The notes under the pieces: generated by a model | Seen by the model: the letters and a program-made list of their open reading frames with translations, nothing else | The model's database searches: none | What the model was told of the DNA's origin: nothing | Origin: Hydrogenophilaceae bacterium | Lineage (GTDB): Bacteria; Pseudomonadota; Gammaproteobacteria; Burkholderiales; Thiobacillaceae | Assembly: GCA_024709485.1 (NCBI GenBank) | Contig: JANJWO010000053.1 | Coordinates: 1 to 52,306, forward strand | Direction of reading: 5' to 3' | Length of the DNA: 52,306 nucleotides | Part shown: piece by piece, positions 18,506-27,473 of the stretch | Numbering within the stretch: position 1 is the stretch's first letter | Layout: each line of letters opens with the position of its first letter | Translations under genes and position numbers: made by a program

Positions 18506-20782
18506 TTATTTCGTCGCCTTGTCGACGCTGACCAGGAATTTGTCGGCCGGCTCGTAGCCGATGACTTTATAGTCGGATTGCCGCCCCTGGGCATTCCAGA
18601 AAATCATGCCGGGCGGGCCGAACAGATTGAAGCGTTTGAGCAGCGCCTTGTCGTCCGCGGTGTTGTTGGTCACGTCGGCCTTCAGCAGCAGCACATCCTT
18701 CAGCCGGGCCTGGACGCGGGGGTCCGAGAAGGTGAACTTGTCGAACTCCTTGCAGGAGACGCACCAGTCGGCATAGAAGTCGAGCATCACCGGCTGCCCG
18801 GCGGCCTTCGCCCCGGCCAGGCGCGCGTCCAGCTCGGCACTGGTCTTGACCTTCTCGAAGGGCAGCGCCGAGGCCTGCGCCGCGGCGGCGGCCGGCGTGC
18901 CGACCGGTCCGGCCATGACGCCCTGGTAGACGGTGAGCGGCTGCAGGAGGTCGCGGCTGCCGCCCAGCGCGCCGAGCAGCAGGCCCACGCCCGCGATCAG
19001 CAGCACCACGCCCACGCCCTTCCAGAATTTTTGCCAGCCCCTGGCGGTCGGCGGCAGCGAGTCGAGCGCGTGCAGGTAGACCGCGGACACGATCAGCAGC
19101 GCGGCCCACAGCGCCATCACCATCCAGCCCGGCAGGAAGGGCGAGATCAGCCAGATCGCCACGCCCAGCATGGCGACGCCGAAGAAGTACTTGACGCCGT
19201 TCATCCAGGCGCCGGCCTTCAGCATCAGCGTGCCCGCCGAGAGGCCCACCGCCAGCAGCGGCACGCCCATGCCCAGGGCGAGGAAGAAGAGCGAAAGCCC
19301 GCCCTTGAGGCTGTCGCCGGTCTGGGCGATGTAGGCCAGCGCCGCCGCCAGCGGCGGGGCCACGCAGGGGCCGACGATGAGGGCGGAGAGCGCACCCATG
19401 CCGAACACCCCGGTGAACTGGCCGCCACGCAGCTTGTTGGAGGTTTCGGAAAGCTTGCTCTGCAGCGCGCTCGGCAGTTGAAGCTCGTAGAAGCCGAACA
19501 TCGACAAGGCCAGCGCCACGAAGATGGCCGCGCCGATGCCCAGCGCGACCGGGTTCTGCAGGGCGTTGGACAGCAGGGTGCCGGATTGCGCCGCGATCAC
19601 GCCGATGATGGCGTAGGTGATGGCCATGCCCAGCACATAGGCGAGCGACAGGAAAAAGCCGCTGGCATGCGTGACGTTCTTTTGCCCGGCGATGATGCCG
19701 GACAGGATGGGGATCATCGGAAACACGCAGGGCGTGAGCGAAAGCGCGAGGCCGAAGCCGAAGAAGGCGATGACCGCCACCCACAGCCCGCCCTTGTTGA
19801 GCGTGCGCTCGATGTTGCCGGCATCGCTCATGTCGGCCGGCTCGTCGCCGGGCAGGCTGGTCACGGTTGCCGCAGCGGCTCCGCCGGCGGCGGCAAGGGT
19901 GAACGCCTGGGTGGCGGGGGGGTAGCACACGCCCAGTTCGCTGCAGCCCTGGTACAGCACCTCGACCGCCAGCGTCTCGCCTTCCTGCAGCGGCCTCGAC
20001 AGCGCGGCTTTTGCGTTGAAATCCTGGTGGTAGACCTCGGTGCGGCCGAAGGTGGGGTCCTCCTTCACATCCGGCGCCGGCGCGCTGAGGTTGCCGACGG
20101 TGACGTCGGCGGGCGATTTGACCACGAACTTGAGCTTGTCGCGGTAGAGGTAATAGCCCTTGGCGATGGCATAGCTGACGGTCAGGGTCTGGGCATCCTG
20201 GAGGCGGGCCTCGGCCTTGAAGGCTTCCTCGGGCGGCAGCAAGTCGCCCATGCCGGCGTCGCCGCCCAGGCTGCGCAGGCCGTCCAGCGCGGCAGTCGCC
20301 TTGGCGGGCGTCGCGGCGCCTTGCTGCGGTTCCGCTGCGGGGGCGCTCAGGGCGGCGAGCTTGAGCGGGGCGCTTGCCGTGACGGGCATGTAGCACACGC
20401 CGCCTTCCGCGCACCCCTGGAAGGTCGCTTCCAGCTTGAGCGGCAGCGCGCCGCCGGCCTCGCGCACGATGGGCAGCTTGATGGTGACGGCGTGCTGGTA
20501 GACTTCGACGGTGCCGAAAGTCGGGTCGTCCTTGATCTTGCCGGCGGGATACTGAGCGCCGCCCAGCTTGGCGCCGGCAAGCGCGAACTTGAACTTGTCC
20601 TTGTAGAGGTAATAGCCGTCGGCGATTTTCCAGCTGGCCTCGATGGTCTTGGCATCCAGCGCGCGCGCGGAGAACTTGAACGCTTCCTCGGGGTCGAGAA
20701 ATTCCTGCGCGTGGACGTGGCCGGCCGCCAGAGAGAGCAGGAGAAGCGGCAGGGCAAGCAATGTTTGGATCAGGCGATTCAT
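18506..20782 (-). CDS. dsbD: Thiol:disulfide interchange protein DsbD with two alpha domains
   Basis: 758-residue transmembrane electron carrier that moves reducing power from cytoplasmic thioredoxin to the periplasm. Architecture: signal peptide to about residue 25, a first DsbD-alpha domain (about 27-145) with the redox pair in FQGCAEGGVCYMP, and a second similar alpha domain (about 165-290) with YQGCSELGVCYPP. The eight-helix membrane domain has its Cys pair in LTPCVFPMIP and GPCVAPPLAA. The C-terminal thioredoxin domain has ADWCVSCKEFD. The classical enzyme has one alpha domain; here both copies keep the KIADGYYLYKDK / AIAKGYYLYRDK motif and the cysteines. Start at ATG 20782; the ATG seven codons earlier is less likely. 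Confidence 0.95.
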   Translation of the reverse strand: MNRLIQTLLALPLLLLSLAAGHVHAQEFLDPEEAFKFSARALDAKTIEASWKIADGYYLYKDKFKFALAGAKLGGAQYPAGKIKDDPTFGTVEVYQHAVTIKLPIVREAGGALPLKLEATFQGCAEGGVCYMPVTASAPLKLAALSAPAAEPQQGAATPAKATAALDGLRSLGGDAGMGDLLPPEEAFKAEARLQDAQTLTVSYAIAKGYYLYRDKLKFVVKSPADVTVGNLSAPAPDVKEDPTFGRTEVYHQDFNAKAALSRPLQEGETLAVEVLYQGCSELGVCYPPATQAFTLAAAGGAAAATVTSLPGDEPADMSDAGNIERTLNKGGLWVAVIAFFGFGLALSLTPCVFPMIPILSGIIAGQKNVTHASGFFLSLAYVLGMAITYAIIGVIAAQSGTLLSNALQNPVALGIGAAIFVALALSMFGFYELQLPSALQSKLSETSNKLRGGQFTGVFGMGALSALIVGPCVAPPLAAALAYIAQTGDSLKGGLSLFFLALGMGVPLLAVGLSAGTLMLKAGAWMNGVKYFFGVAMLGVAIWLISPFLPGWMVMALWAALLIVSAVYLHALDSLPPTARGWQKFWKGVGVVLLIAGVGLLLGALGGSRDLLQPLTVYQGVMAGPVGTPAAAAAQASALPFEKVKTSAELDARLAGAKAAGQPVMLDFYADWCVSCKEFDKFTFSDPRVQARLKDVLLLKADVTNNTADDKALLKRFNLFGPPGMIFWNAQGRQSDYKVIGYEPADKFLVSVDKATK

Positions 20783-20795
20783 TGGTGTTCTCTCG

Positions 20796-21122
20796 TTATT
20801 CATTGTGACGGGCGGTTTCCTGTTCCACCCATTCCAGGTAGCCCGGCAGGCCGGCTTCGGCTCCGACAGCCAGAAGCTCCGGAAGTTCGTAAGGATGGCA
20901 GGCTTTCAGGACCGACTCAAGCCGGGGATAGGCGGCATCCGTGGTCTTGATCATGAGCAGCGCTTCGCTGGCGGTCTCGGTTTGCCCCTTCCAACGGTAG
21001 ACCGAGACGACCGCCGGCAGAATGGTGACGCAGGCGGCCGCGCCGCTTTCGATCAGCTTGCCGGCCGCCGCGCGCGCGCTGGCCTCGCTGGGGAAGGTGG
21101 AAAATGCAAGGAGAACGGTCAT
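20796..21122 (-). CDS. cutA: Divalent-cation tolerance protein CutA
   Basis: 108-residue trimeric cytoplasmic protein of the CutA1 family, linked to copper tolerance though its biochemical role is unsettled. Typical segments: LLAFSTFPSEASARAAAGKL, AAACVTILPAVVSVYRWKG (about residues 29-47), LLMIKT and CHPYELPELLAV (about 84-95). It sits 13 nt upstream of dsbD, a frequent pairing in proteobacteria (the dsbD homologue is itself called cutA2 in E. coli). Confidence 0.95.
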   Translation of the reverse strand: MTVLLAFSTFPSEASARAAAGKLIESGAAACVTILPAVVSVYRWKGQTETASEALLMIKTTDAAYPRLESVLKACHPYELPELLAVGAEAGLPGYLEWVEQETARHNE

Positions 21123-21215
21123 GTCGGTGAATTCTATTCAAGCGGCAACGGGATTGAACTGGCACGAAAGACCCAAACCTAAGCGATTGGTCATTCTATT
21201 GGTGAAAGAGTTTGC

Positions 21216-21641
21216 ATGTACCCCTGGCTGATGTTGTTTGCCCTGATCGCCTTCCCGGTGGCGGAAGCCTTGTCCATCATGTGGGTGGCCGAGCATATCG
21301 GCTGGTGGACGCTGCTCTGGCTGGCGGGCGCGTTCTTCGGCGGCATGGCGCTGATCCGCTTCGAGCGCGTCGCCTTCGCGCCGCGCATGCTGTTCTCCAT
21401 GCAGCGCGGCGACAGCCCCTTCCGCGCGCTGTTCGCCTCCACCCGGCTGTTCGTGGCCGGCGGGCTGCTGATGTTTCCCGGCCTGATCACGGACATCCTG
21501 GCGCTGGCCCTGCTGCTGTATCCGGGCACCTGGAAACGTCCGCCTGCCGCCCGCCCGGCGGCCAATGACGACATCATCGAGGGCGAGTTCAGGCGCGAGC
21601 CGGAAGCGTCTTCAGGCAACTTCCCACGTCGGGATATCTGA
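21216..21641 (+). CDS. fxsA: FxsA-family inner-membrane protein
   Basis: 141-residue membrane protein. Predicted helices at about 3-23, 29-48 and 76-105 include VAEALSIMWVAEHIGWW and GGLLMFPGLITDILALALLL, both characteristic of the FxsA family; the conserved IIEGEFRRE motif is at the C-terminus. In E. coli FxsA relieves exclusion of phage T7 by F plasmid; its normal function is not known. GAAAGAG precedes the ATG. The last 53 nt overlap the convergent epimerase-like gene. Confidence 0.9.
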   Translation: MYPWLMLFALIAFPVAEALSIMWVAEHIGWWTLLWLAGAFFGGMALIRFERVAFAPRMLFSMQRGDSPFRALFASTRLFVAGGLLMFPGLITDILALALLLYPGTWKRPPAARPAANDDIIEGEFRREPEASSGNFPRRDI

Positions 21642-22467
21642 GCTTCGCGCGCAATTCGGTTTTGAGGCGCGTGTTGTCGAGGATGCGCGACTCGTTGAGG
21701 AAGGACAGCAGCGCCGGCGACAGCGCCTGCTGCGCTGCGGCGCGGCTAATGCGCGGCGCGCGCGGCAGGCCGAAATGGTCGGCCACCATGTCGAAGTAGT
21801 CGCCCATCTTTTTCACGCTGTCGTCGACGGCGTGGTAGACCCGGTTGGGCTTGCCGCGAAACAGCGCGAGCCAGACCAGCCTGGCCAGATCGTCGGCATG
21901 GATGTGATTGGTGTAGCTGTCCTCTTCGCTTCTCACGGCGGGCGTTTGCTTGCGGATGCGCTCGAGCGGCAGGCGGTCGGCGGCATAAATGCCGGGCGCG
22001 CGCAGGATGGTCAGCTTGACGCCGTTGCGAGCGGCAAAGCGGCGCAATTGGCGTTCCGCGTCGATCCGGCGCTTGGCGCGCGCATTCTTGGCGGCGGGGG
22101 GGCGATGCTCAAAAACCCTTTCACCGTTGCAGTTGCCGTACACCCCGCTGGTGCTGATATAGACCAGGCGGCGTGGTAGACTGCCACGCCGTGCCAGCGC
22201 GGCGAGCAGATGGCGGGTGCGCGGGTCGCCTTCGCCGTCGGCGGGCGGCGGCGCAAGATGCAGCACCCAGGGGGACATCCCGGCAATTCGCGCCAGGCTG
22301 GCGCGCCGGTCGAGATCGGCGGCCACGGGGATGGCGCCGGCCGCGCGCGCGTGCGCGGCCGATTCGCCCGAGCGGGCGATGCCCAGAACGCGCACCCGGG
22401 GATGCGCAGCGGCGAGGCGGCAACCAATGTCGCCCATGCCGGCAATCAGCAGCGAATGTTTTTTCAT
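21589..22467 (-). CDS. NAD(P)-dependent epimerase/dehydratase (SDR, YeeZ-like)
   Basis: 292-residue extended short-chain dehydrogenase. The N-terminus has a Rossmann motif GMGDIGCRLAAAHP (about residues 10-23). YISTSGVYG (about 104-112) replaces the YxxxK-type core with the STSGVYG seen in YeeZ-like members, and LRAPGIYAADRLPLERI is the substrate-side loop. The substrate is unknown. It is divergent from the reductase gene at 22485, with only 17 bp between start codons, and convergent with fxsA, overlapping its 3' end. Confidence 0.85.
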   Translation of the reverse strand: MKKHSLLIAGMGDIGCRLAAAHPRVRVLGIARSGESAAHARAAGAIPVAADLDRRASLARIAGMSPWVLHLAPPPADGEGDPRTRHLLAALARRGSLPRRLVYISTSGVYGNCNGERVFEHRPPAAKNARAKRRIDAERQLRRFAARNGVKLTILRAPGIYAADRLPLERIRKQTPAVRSEEDSYTNHIHADDLARLVWLALFRGKPNRVYHAVDDSVKKMGDYFDMVADHFGLPRAPRISRAAAQQALSPALLSFLNESRILDNTRLKTELRAKLRYPDVGSCLKTLPARA

Positions 22468-22484
22468 TTGAACGATTTTAAGCC

Positions 22485-23501
22485 ATGTCTTACCAGGTAA
22501 CGGTCCAGCCCAGCGGACACCAGTTCGTCGTCCACGAAGACGAAACCATTCTTGCCGCCGCCCTGCGCGAAGGCTTTTCCCTGCCGTATGGGTGCCGCAA
22601 CGGCGCCTGCGGCTCGTGCAAGGGCAAGATCCTCGAAGGCCGGGCGGATCTTGGAAAGTATCAGGAAAACACCCTGAAAAGCCATGAGATCGCCGAGGGC
22701 AAGGCGCTTTTCTGCGTGGCCAAGCCCTTGTCGGATCTGGTGATCGAGGCGAAGGAAATCCGCGCCGCCGGCGAGCTGCCGGTGAAGATCCTGCCCTGTC
22801 GCGTGCAGAAGCTGGAAAAGCTGGCGGACGACGTGATGCTGATGCAGTTGAAGCTGCCGGCCAGCGAACGCCTGCAGTTTCTTGCCGGGCAGTACCTCGA
22901 CTTCCTGCTGAAGGACGGCAAGCGCCGCAGCTATTCCATCGCCAATCCGCCGCATGCGGACGAGTTCATCGAGCTGCATCTGCGCCATGTGCCCGGCGGC
23001 CGCTTCACCGAGCACGTGTTTTCCGCCATGAAGGAGAAGGACATCCTGCGCTTCGAAGGGCCGCACGGCGGCTTCTTCGTGCGCGAGGAGTCCGACAAGC
23101 CGATGATCTTCATCGCCGGCGGCACCGGCTTTGCGCCCATCAAGGGGATGCTTGAGCACCTTTTTGCCGAGGAGAGCGGCAGGCAGATGATTCTTTACTG
23201 GGGCGCGCGCGCGCAAAAGGATTTGTACCTGGCCGAATTGCCGGCGACCTGGCAGCGGGCGCACAGGAACTTCAGCTTCATTCCGGTGTTGTCCGAGCCG
23301 GCGCCGGCGGATCGATGGCAGGGCCGTGTCGGTTACGTGCACCAGGCCGTGCTGGAGGATTTCGGCGATCTGTCGGGGTTCGAGGTCTATGCCTGCGGCG
23401 CGCCGGTGATGGTGGATGCCGCGCGCGAAGCCTTCACCCGGACGCGGAATCTGCCCGAGGACGCGTTTTTCGCCGATTCGTTCGTCTACCAGGCCGACTG
23501 A
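22485..23501 (+). CDS. 2Fe-2S ferredoxin/FAD/NAD(P)H oxidoreductase (AscD-like)
   Basis: 338-residue three-domain electron transfer reductase. The plant-type ferredoxin domain (residues 1-90) has PYGCRNGACGSCKG with C-x4-C-x2-C and a fourth Cys in LFCVAKP. The FAD domain (about 100-195) has RRSYSIANPP, and the NAD(P)H domain (about 200-330) has FIAGGTGFAPIKGML and YACGAPVMV. Homologues are commonly named CDP-6-deoxy-delta-3,4-glucoseen reductase, but no deoxysugar genes are present here, so the electron acceptor is unknown. The 3' end is 15 bp from convergent hemY. Confidence 0.9.
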   Translation: MSYQVTVQPSGHQFVVHEDETILAAALREGFSLPYGCRNGACGSCKGKILEGRADLGKYQENTLKSHEIAEGKALFCVAKPLSDLVIEAKEIRAAGELPVKILPCRVQKLEKLADDVMLMQLKLPASERLQFLAGQYLDFLLKDGKRRSYSIANPPHADEFIELHLRHVPGGRFTEHVFSAMKEKDILRFEGPHGGFFVREESDKPMIFIAGGTGFAPIKGMLEHLFAEESGRQMILYWGARAQKDLYLAELPATWQRAHRNFSFIPVLSEPAPADRWQGRVGYVHQAVLEDFGDLSGFEVYACGAPVMVDAAREAFTRTRNLPEDAFFADSFVYQAD

Positions 23502-23516
23502 TCCTGGGCGTCGCCT

Positions 23517-24704
23517 TCAGCCGGCGTCGCGGTAGAGCGCCAGCGCCTTCTTGAAATGCGCGCAGGCTTCGCCGGGCTGGCCGCTCTGTTCCTTGAACGC
23601 GGCCAGCGCGAGGTGGCCGTCGATGTTCGGCGCCACGGCGATGCTCGCTTCCGCATAGCTTTGCGCCTTGCCCCACAGCTGCTCGTGGGCGCACAAGTCG
23701 GCCAGCGACATCAGCAAGGCGCCATCGCGCGGGTGGGAGAGCAGCCATTTTTCCGCCTGCTGGATCTGCGCGAGCGGATCCTTGCCGACGATGTGCCCGT
23801 AGCTGGCCGCCAGGGTTTCATCCCAGGACTGGTTCAGGGCGTCTTCGAGAATGGCGACCGCGGTGTCCGGATCGCCGGTTAGCGCGAAGGTGCGGGCGGC
23901 TTCCTGCGCGAGGCGGGGATGGGTCTTTTCCGCGCCGGGCAGCTTTTTCCAGTATTCCTGCAGGCCCTTGTGGTCCTGGGCGCGGCGCTTGATGTTGCCC
24001 AGATGGGCGGCGCGGCGGGTGTGCTCCAGAGTCGCGGCATCCAGCGCATTGGCCTTGGCCAGGCGGTCGGCAAGCTTCAGCACCTCGTCCCATTGCCCCA
24101 GCTGCTGGCGCGCCCGCAGTTCCAGGCGTTGCAGGGCGGTATGGGCCGGCGCCATTATCTTGCCGGCCTCGATGGCGGAGAGCGCGCCGGGGAGGTCGCG
24201 GTCTTCCAGCCTGGTTTCGGCCTCGGCGTAGAGCGCCGCCAGCGGTTTTTCGTTGTTCTTGGCCTCGGCAAGATAGGTGTCGCGGCGCGCGTGGGCGCGG
24301 CTTTCATGCGCCGCGCGCGCCGCCAGCACGCGCGCGAGCATCTCGCGGCGCGGCTCCGCCGCGAGCTTGGCGGCCATTTTTTCCGCCTCCTGAAAGCGGC
24401 CTTCCAGATAGGCGGCGATCGCCTCGGTGAAGTTGGCATTCTGCCGTTCCGCCTCCTGGCGGGCTTTCCGCTCGCGCACCGTTCTTGGCAGATCGAGCGT
24501 GGCGATGGCAAGGCGCACCAGGAGGTAGGCGCCGAGCATCAGCAATGCCAGCAGCAGGACGAAGCTGACGAATGACAGTTCGGCGCGCCACGGCGGGTAG
24601 ACCAGCACGACATAGCCGGGGTCGTAGCGGCCGGCCAGCGCGAGCGCGACTGCGAGGATTGCGACGACGATGAGGCTGATTAGCCAGCGCAACGGGCTTC
24701 CCAT
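23517..24704 (-). CDS. hemY: HemY, heme-biosynthesis-associated TPR membrane protein
   Basis: 395-residue inner-membrane protein of the gammaproteobacterial/betaproteobacterial HemY type, unrelated to the protoporphyrinogen oxidase of the same name. Two N-terminal helices (about 5-25 and 40-65) flank the conserved GRYDPGYVVLVYPPWRAELS; the rest is TPR-rich helical, with LARVLAARAAHESRA near residue 145 and SLADLCAHEQLWGKAQSYAE near 340. Its molecular function in heme or porphyrin handling is not established. Last gene of hemC-hemD-hemX-hemY, 3 nt after hemX. Confidence 0.93.
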   Translation of the reverse strand: MGSPLRWLISLIVVAILAVALALAGRYDPGYVVLVYPPWRAELSFVSFVLLLALLMLGAYLLVRLAIATLDLPRTVRERKARQEAERQNANFTEAIAAYLEGRFQEAEKMAAKLAAEPRREMLARVLAARAAHESRAHARRDTYLAEAKNNEKPLAALYAEAETRLEDRDLPGALSAIEAGKIMAPAHTALQRLELRARQQLGQWDEVLKLADRLAKANALDAATLEHTRRAAHLGNIKRRAQDHKGLQEYWKKLPGAEKTHPRLAQEAARTFALTGDPDTAVAILEDALNQSWDETLAASYGHIVGKDPLAQIQQAEKWLLSHPRDGALLMSLADLCAHEQLWGKAQSYAEASIAVAPNIDGHLALAAFKEQSGQPGEACAHFKKALALYRDAG

Positions 24705-24707
24705 GAC

Positions 24708-25697
24708 TTATTGCCGGGCCTGGTGGTAGGACTCGATGGCCGCCAGGCTTTCCTTGAGGTCGGGCAGCCTGGGGGCCGCATTCAGCGCGGCCAGCCTGCG
24801 CAGTTCCGCCTGCGCGGCGGCAACCGCGGCGTCGCGGGTGTTGAAATAGCGGGCGAGCAGCTTGCTTGCGGCGTTCAGGTCGGCCTCGTAGCCGATGGCG
24901 TCCCGCGAAAGCAGCGAGATGCGCGCCGTCAAAAGCCGCAGCTTCAGGTTCTGGCGCAGGAAATATTCCTGCTCCGGCATCAGCAGCGCGGGCTCGCCCT
25001 GGTCCAGGCGGCGTATTTGCACGAGGTTCTTGAATTCGTCCAGCAAGTCCTGGGCCAGCGTCGACTTGGCCTTTTCGCCCTTGGCGGGCATTTTGGTGTG
25101 GGTGCTGGCCAGCGGCCAGTGGTCGAGGTTTTCCGACAGCACGCCGAGCTTCAGGCTGACCCCGGTCTGGTCGACGAAGGGCGTGGCGTGCAGGCGCGCC
25201 AGATCGTTGGCGATGGCCTGGCGCAGACGGGTGAACTGCGGTTTGTCGAGGCGCAGCAGGCGCTGGTCCGCGGTTTCCAGGGCGATGATGGCGGCCTTGA
25301 CGTTGCCCGCCAGCTGCAGCTGCTGGCTGGCGGTGATCACGATCTGCTCGATGTCGGACAGCGTCCACTGGTCGCGGTCGCGCGCAAGCTCCTTGTACAG
25401 CGTTTCCAGCGCCTGCTGCTGCTCCTTGGAGCCGGAAAGCTGCGACTCGATCTGCGCGATGCGGGACAGGTTCTGACGGGTCAGCTCGTCCGCATTGCGC
25501 GCCAGTATCCGGCTTTCCTTGATCGAGGCGTCGAATTCCGCGAGCTTGCGCGCGATGTCGGTTTTGACGCCGCGCGACTCGTCGCGGCTGTTGAGCCAGG
25601 CGGCGGCGGCCAGCGCAATGGCAAGGGCTGCCAGCAAGATTCCCCAGTTGAAGGCGAATGCGCGGCGGGATGGGGAGGGGGCGACGGGTTCGGTCAT
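24708..25697 (-). CDS. hemX: HemX, uroporphyrinogen-III C-methyltransferase-like membrane protein
   Basis: 329-residue protein with one N-terminal transmembrane helix (about 16-34, WGILLAALAIALAAAAWL), then a long coiled-coil region and helical body containing DIEQIVITASQQLQLAGNV, typical of HemX. There is no SAM-binding methyltransferase fold, so the catalytic name often attached to HemX is not supported. The start overlaps the hemD stop as ATGA, showing tight coupling within the hemCDXY operon. Confidence 0.92.
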   Translation of the reverse strand: MTEPVAPSPSRRAFAFNWGILLAALAIALAAAAWLNSRDESRGVKTDIARKLAEFDASIKESRILARNADELTRQNLSRIAQIESQLSGSKEQQQALETLYKELARDRDQWTLSDIEQIVITASQQLQLAGNVKAAIIALETADQRLLRLDKPQFTRLRQAIANDLARLHATPFVDQTGVSLKLGVLSENLDHWPLASTHTKMPAKGEKAKSTLAQDLLDEFKNLVQIRRLDQGEPALLMPEQEYFLRQNLKLRLLTARISLLSRDAIGYEADLNAASKLLARYFNTRDAAVAAAQAELRRLAALNAAPRLPDLKESLAAIESYHQARQ

Positions 25698-26461
25698 GGT
25701 TGGAAAAATTTAATCATAGCCTGCATTGTGCCCGCATCCCCGCCGCAGGTGACATGGACGCTGCTCATGCCCATTTCGCGGGCGGCCTCGGCGATGCGCG
25801 CGTGCGGCACGAAAGCCGGGATGGCCTTGAAGAAATCCCAGGCCTCGCCGAGCATGGCGCGCAAATTGGCGAGGCCCTCGCGGCTGGTCAGCACCATGGC
25901 GGCGAATGCCTGCTGTCCGTGCCGGGCCAGCAGCGGCGCGACATCCGCCTCTGGCCTGACGCGTCGGTAGCATTCCGCGAATTCCACGGTGGCCCCACGC
26001 TGGGCGAGCGTCTGCGCCATCAGCTCGCGGCCGCCCTCGCCGCGGAAAATCACGATGCGCTTGCTGGCGACATGCTGCATTTCCGGCAGCGCCAGCAAGG
26101 CTTCGCTGTCGTTTTGCTCGGTTGGCGCGATGACCTTGCCGATGCCGCTGACCTTCAATGCCCATGCGCTGCCCTGGCCTACGGCGGCGGCGGCGAGCTT
26201 GCGCGGCCAGTCGATGCCGGCATCGATGAACTCGAAGGCGCGGGCGACGGCGGTGGGGCTGACGAAAATGGCGAGGTCGAATTGCTCTAGCCTGTTCAGT
26301 ACCTCGGCAAGACGATCCGGATCGGTGGGCTCCCTGATTTCGATGGCCGGGAACACGAACGGCGTGCCGCCGGCGTCGCGAATGAGGCGGCTCAGGCCGG
26401 CCGACTGTTCCACGGGGCGGGTGACCAGGATGGTCTTGCCGACAAGCGCCGTGCTGTCCAT
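25694..26461 (-). CDS. hemD: Uroporphyrinogen-III synthase
   Basis: 255-residue enzyme that cyclises hydroxymethylbilane with inversion of ring D to give uroporphyrinogen III. The family diverges in sequence, but ILVTRPVEQSAGLSRLIRDAGG (N-terminus), DLAIFVSPTAVARAF (about residues 68-82), AVGQGSAWAL and VLTSREGLANL (about 190-200) are the standard blocks. ATG 26461 overlaps the hemC stop by one base (TGATG). A much longer open frame upstream runs through hemC in another frame and is not real. Confidence 0.94.
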   Translation of the reverse strand: MDSTALVGKTILVTRPVEQSAGLSRLIRDAGGTPFVFPAIEIREPTDPDRLAEVLNRLEQFDLAIFVSPTAVARAFEFIDAGIDWPRKLAAAAVGQGSAWALKVSGIGKVIAPTEQNDSEALLALPEMQHVASKRIVIFRGEGGRELMAQTLAQRGATVEFAECYRRVRPEADVAPLLARHGQQAFAAMVLTSREGLANLRAMLGEAWDFFKAIPAFVPHARIAEAAREMGMSSVHVTCGGDAGTMQAMIKFFQP

Positions 26462-27390
26462 CAGGTGGCGAGCGCGTCCAGTATGGCATCCGCGCCTTGG
26501 GCGCGCAGGGCATCGGCAAGCTCGCGGCCGAGGGCTTCGGGCGCGTCGGCCTCGCCGCGGGCTTCGGCCTGCAGGAAAGTCTGGCCGTCGGGGCTGGCGA
26601 CGAAGCCGCGCAGGAACAGGGCGCCGTCGCGCATGACGGCATAGGCGCCCAGCGGCACCTGGCAGCTGCCGCCGAGCTGGCGGCTGACTTCGCGCTCGGC
26701 GCGCACGCAGGCGGCAGTGTCGGGGTGGTGCAGCGGGGCGAGCAGCGTTTCCAGATCCGCTCGGCCGGCGCGGATTTCGATGCCCAGCGCGCCCTGCCCG
26801 GCGGCGGGCAGGCTTTGTTCCGGTTCCAGCACGGCGGCGATGCGGTCGGCGAAACCGAGGCGCTTGAGGCCGGCGGCGGCGAGGATGATGGCGGCATACT
26901 GGTCCTCGTCGAGCTTGCGCAGGCGCGTGTTGACGTTGCCGCGCAGGGGTTGGATGTCCAGATGCGGATAACGCGCGCGCAGCTGCGATTCGCGGCGCAG
27001 GCTGGAGGTGCCGACGATGGCGCCGGGCGGCAGTTCGGACAGCTGTTTGTATTGGTTGGACACGAAGGCGTCGCGCGGGTCCTCGCGCTCGCCGATGGCG
27101 GCGAGCGCGAAGCCTTCCGGCAGGATCATGGGCACGTCCTTCAGCGAGTGCACCGCAAGGTCGGCCCGGCCGTCCTGCAGGGCCTGTTCGAGTTCCTTGA
27201 CGAACAGGCCCTTGCCGCCGATCTTGTTGAGCGTGACGTCCAGGACGCGGTCGCCCTGCGTGGTCATTCCCAGCAGCTCCACCTCGAGTCCCGCGTGCAG
27301 CGCCATCAGACGATCGCGGACGTGGTGGGCCTGCCAGAGCGCTAATGCACTTTCGCGGGTGGCGATGATGAGTGGGCGGTCGAAAAGCAT
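26461..27390 (-). CDS. hemC: Porphobilinogen deaminase (hydroxymethylbilane synthase)
   Basis: 309-residue enzyme that polymerises four porphobilinogens. Conserved segments: [33 protein letters not shown] (about residues 55-71), VHSLKDVP (catalytic Asp, about 80-87), [23 protein letters not shown], and the dipyrromethane cofactor Cys in [11 protein letters not shown] (about 239-249). First gene of the hemCDXY operon. It is divergent from the thioredoxin-fold gene at 27474; the 83-bp gap must hold both promoters. Confidence 0.97.
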   Translation of the reverse strand: MLFDRPLIIATRESALALWQAHHVRDRLMALHAGLEVELLGMTTQGDRVLDVTLNKIGGKGLFVKELEQALQDGRADLAVHSLKDVPMILPEGFALAAIGEREDPRDAFVSNQYKQLSELPPGAIVGTSSLRRESQLRARYPHLDIQPLRGNVNTRLRKLDEDQYAAIILAAAGLKRLGFADRIAAVLEPEQSLPAAGQGALGIEIRAGRADLETLLAPLHHPDTAACVRAEREVSRQLGGSCQVPLGAYAVMRDGALFLRGFVASPDGQTFLQAEARGEADAPEALGRELADALRAQGADAILDALAT

Positions 27391-27473
27391 GGGATTGGTA
27401 GTAAATTACACTGCCGCACGGCCTGAATTTGCCGCAAATTGACGGCGCAAGCTGCACACGGAAGGAAGATTCA

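Noticed and set aside
18365-20950. 861-codon plus-strand open frame opposite dsbD
   Set aside because: The product is Arg/Gly/Gln/His-rich low-complexity typical of antisense frames of GC-rich genes; dsbD on the other strand has all expected motifs.
24708-25697. HemX as a functional uroporphyrinogen-III methyltransferase
   Set aside because: There is no SAM-binding methyltransferase motif; it is a single-pass membrane coiled-coil protein.
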